64,000 nucleotides of DNA from positions 123,751 to 187,750 of IMG/VR virus record IMGVR_UViG_3300027793_000055; one strand, 5' to 3'. Positions 63,856-64,000 of this stretch are shown here, piece after piece. The position numbers and the translations under genes were made by a program. Position 1 is the first letter of the stretch, and each line of letters starts with the position of its first letter. The notes beneath the pieces are model-generated. The model saw only the letters and a program-made list of their open reading frames with translations, ran no database searches and was not told where the DNA came from. This stretch comes from a virus.

Positions 63856-64000
63856 TCACCAAGTTAAAATACGAGGACCGTAGTTTATTAGTTTATCAAA
63901 GTTTGCTTTATCAGTCAAGATCAAACTTTCCATATCATCATAGAATATAATATGGTTTTCTTTTGTTTCCATAACCCAACTTTCGGGAAATAGAGAACGA
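63856..64000 (-). CDS. Hypothetical protein, C-terminal part (runs off the right edge)
   Basis: The last 47 residues of a protein that begins outside the window: ...RSLFPESWVMETKENHIIFY...KLINYGPRILTW. The frame is open to base 64000. It may start at the internal ATG, but the frame upstream continues. Confidence 0.65.
   Translation of the reverse strand, partial: RSLFPESWVMETKENHIIFYDDMESLILTDKANFDKLINYGPRILTW

Overview
The window looks like one segment of a large, AT-rich, lytic-type double-stranded DNA phage genome of the marine T4-like or jumbo style. Almost every gene lies on the minus strand in tight, overlapping runs, often with ATGA or TAATG junctions. The clear exception is a free-standing homing-type endonuclease on the plus strand at about 0.3-1.0 kb. 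The phage encodes its own replication, nucleotide-metabolism, chaperone and DNA-modification genes plus several tRNAs. The host is not proven. A lipoprotein with MopE-like CNNxDDDCNG repeats and a VWA domain (38.6-39.9 kb) and a cysteine-containing sigma region-4 protein (48.4 kb) resemble proteins common in Deltaproteobacteria sensu lato (myxobacteria and relatives), which is a hint only.

Layout, left to right. 0-16 kb: tRNA-Ser with a homing endonuclease, then marine-phage structural-type proteins and enzymes: cupin, a ligase/nucleotidyltransferase fusion, HExxH peptidase, DnaQ exonuclease, ADP-ribosyltransferase-like protein, Nudix, UvdE and a small lipoprotein. 16-27 kb: a GC-richer block of strongly promoted, apparently early genes, flanked by two gene-poor stretches (16.1-16.8 and 19.1-19.8 kb). 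The second stretch carries a 103-bp tandem repeat that can fold. tRNA-Lys and tRNA-Asn, a helix-turn-helix protein and a MoxR ATPase / IrrE-like peptidase / VWA-metallopeptidase trio follow. 27-38 kb: a dense array of tiny proteins of about 50-80 residues. Many share an SH3-like pattern (VGDLV ... GIG-V ... V-W-x-N). Zinc-knuckle proteins, tRNA-Ile and a possible second tRNA-Asn are interspersed. 38-47 kb: MopE/VWA lipoprotein, Hsp20, glutaredoxin, GroEL, ClpP and a cytidylyltransferase-like protein. 47-64 kb: sigma-like and ribbon-helix-helix-like regulators, IMPDH/GMPR, zinc ribbon, a beta-class methyltransferase overlapping a PD-(D/E)XK nuclease candidate, phage Dam, phosphomannomutase, dUTPase, PurA, DnaE polymerase, ThyX, HNH endonuclease and a tRNA-Leu-like element.

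Regulation is unusually readable. At least fifteen sigma70-type promoters (TTGACN-16/18-TATAAT variants, often with an extended TGN) can be placed on the minus strand. Seven carry a GATC at the same place in the spacer, 5-6 nt before the -10. Five early promoters are preceded at a constant 57-59 bp by a TGATCT...AGATCA inverted repeat. Two early genes start 6 nt after the -10 and so are probably leaderless. Since the phage also encodes two adenine/cytosine-type DNA methyltransferases, a methylation-linked or operator-controlled early switch is a testable idea.

How the genes may work together: DnaE plus DnaQ form a phage replicase with proofreading. ThyX, dUTPase, PurA, IMPDH/GMPR and Nudix shape the nucleotide pool. 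Hsp20, GroEL and ClpP manage protein folding and turnover. PMM and the cupin point to mannose-phosphate chemistry. The many tiny SH3-like proteins and the MoxR/VWA trio are the best candidates for undescribed host-takeover functions.
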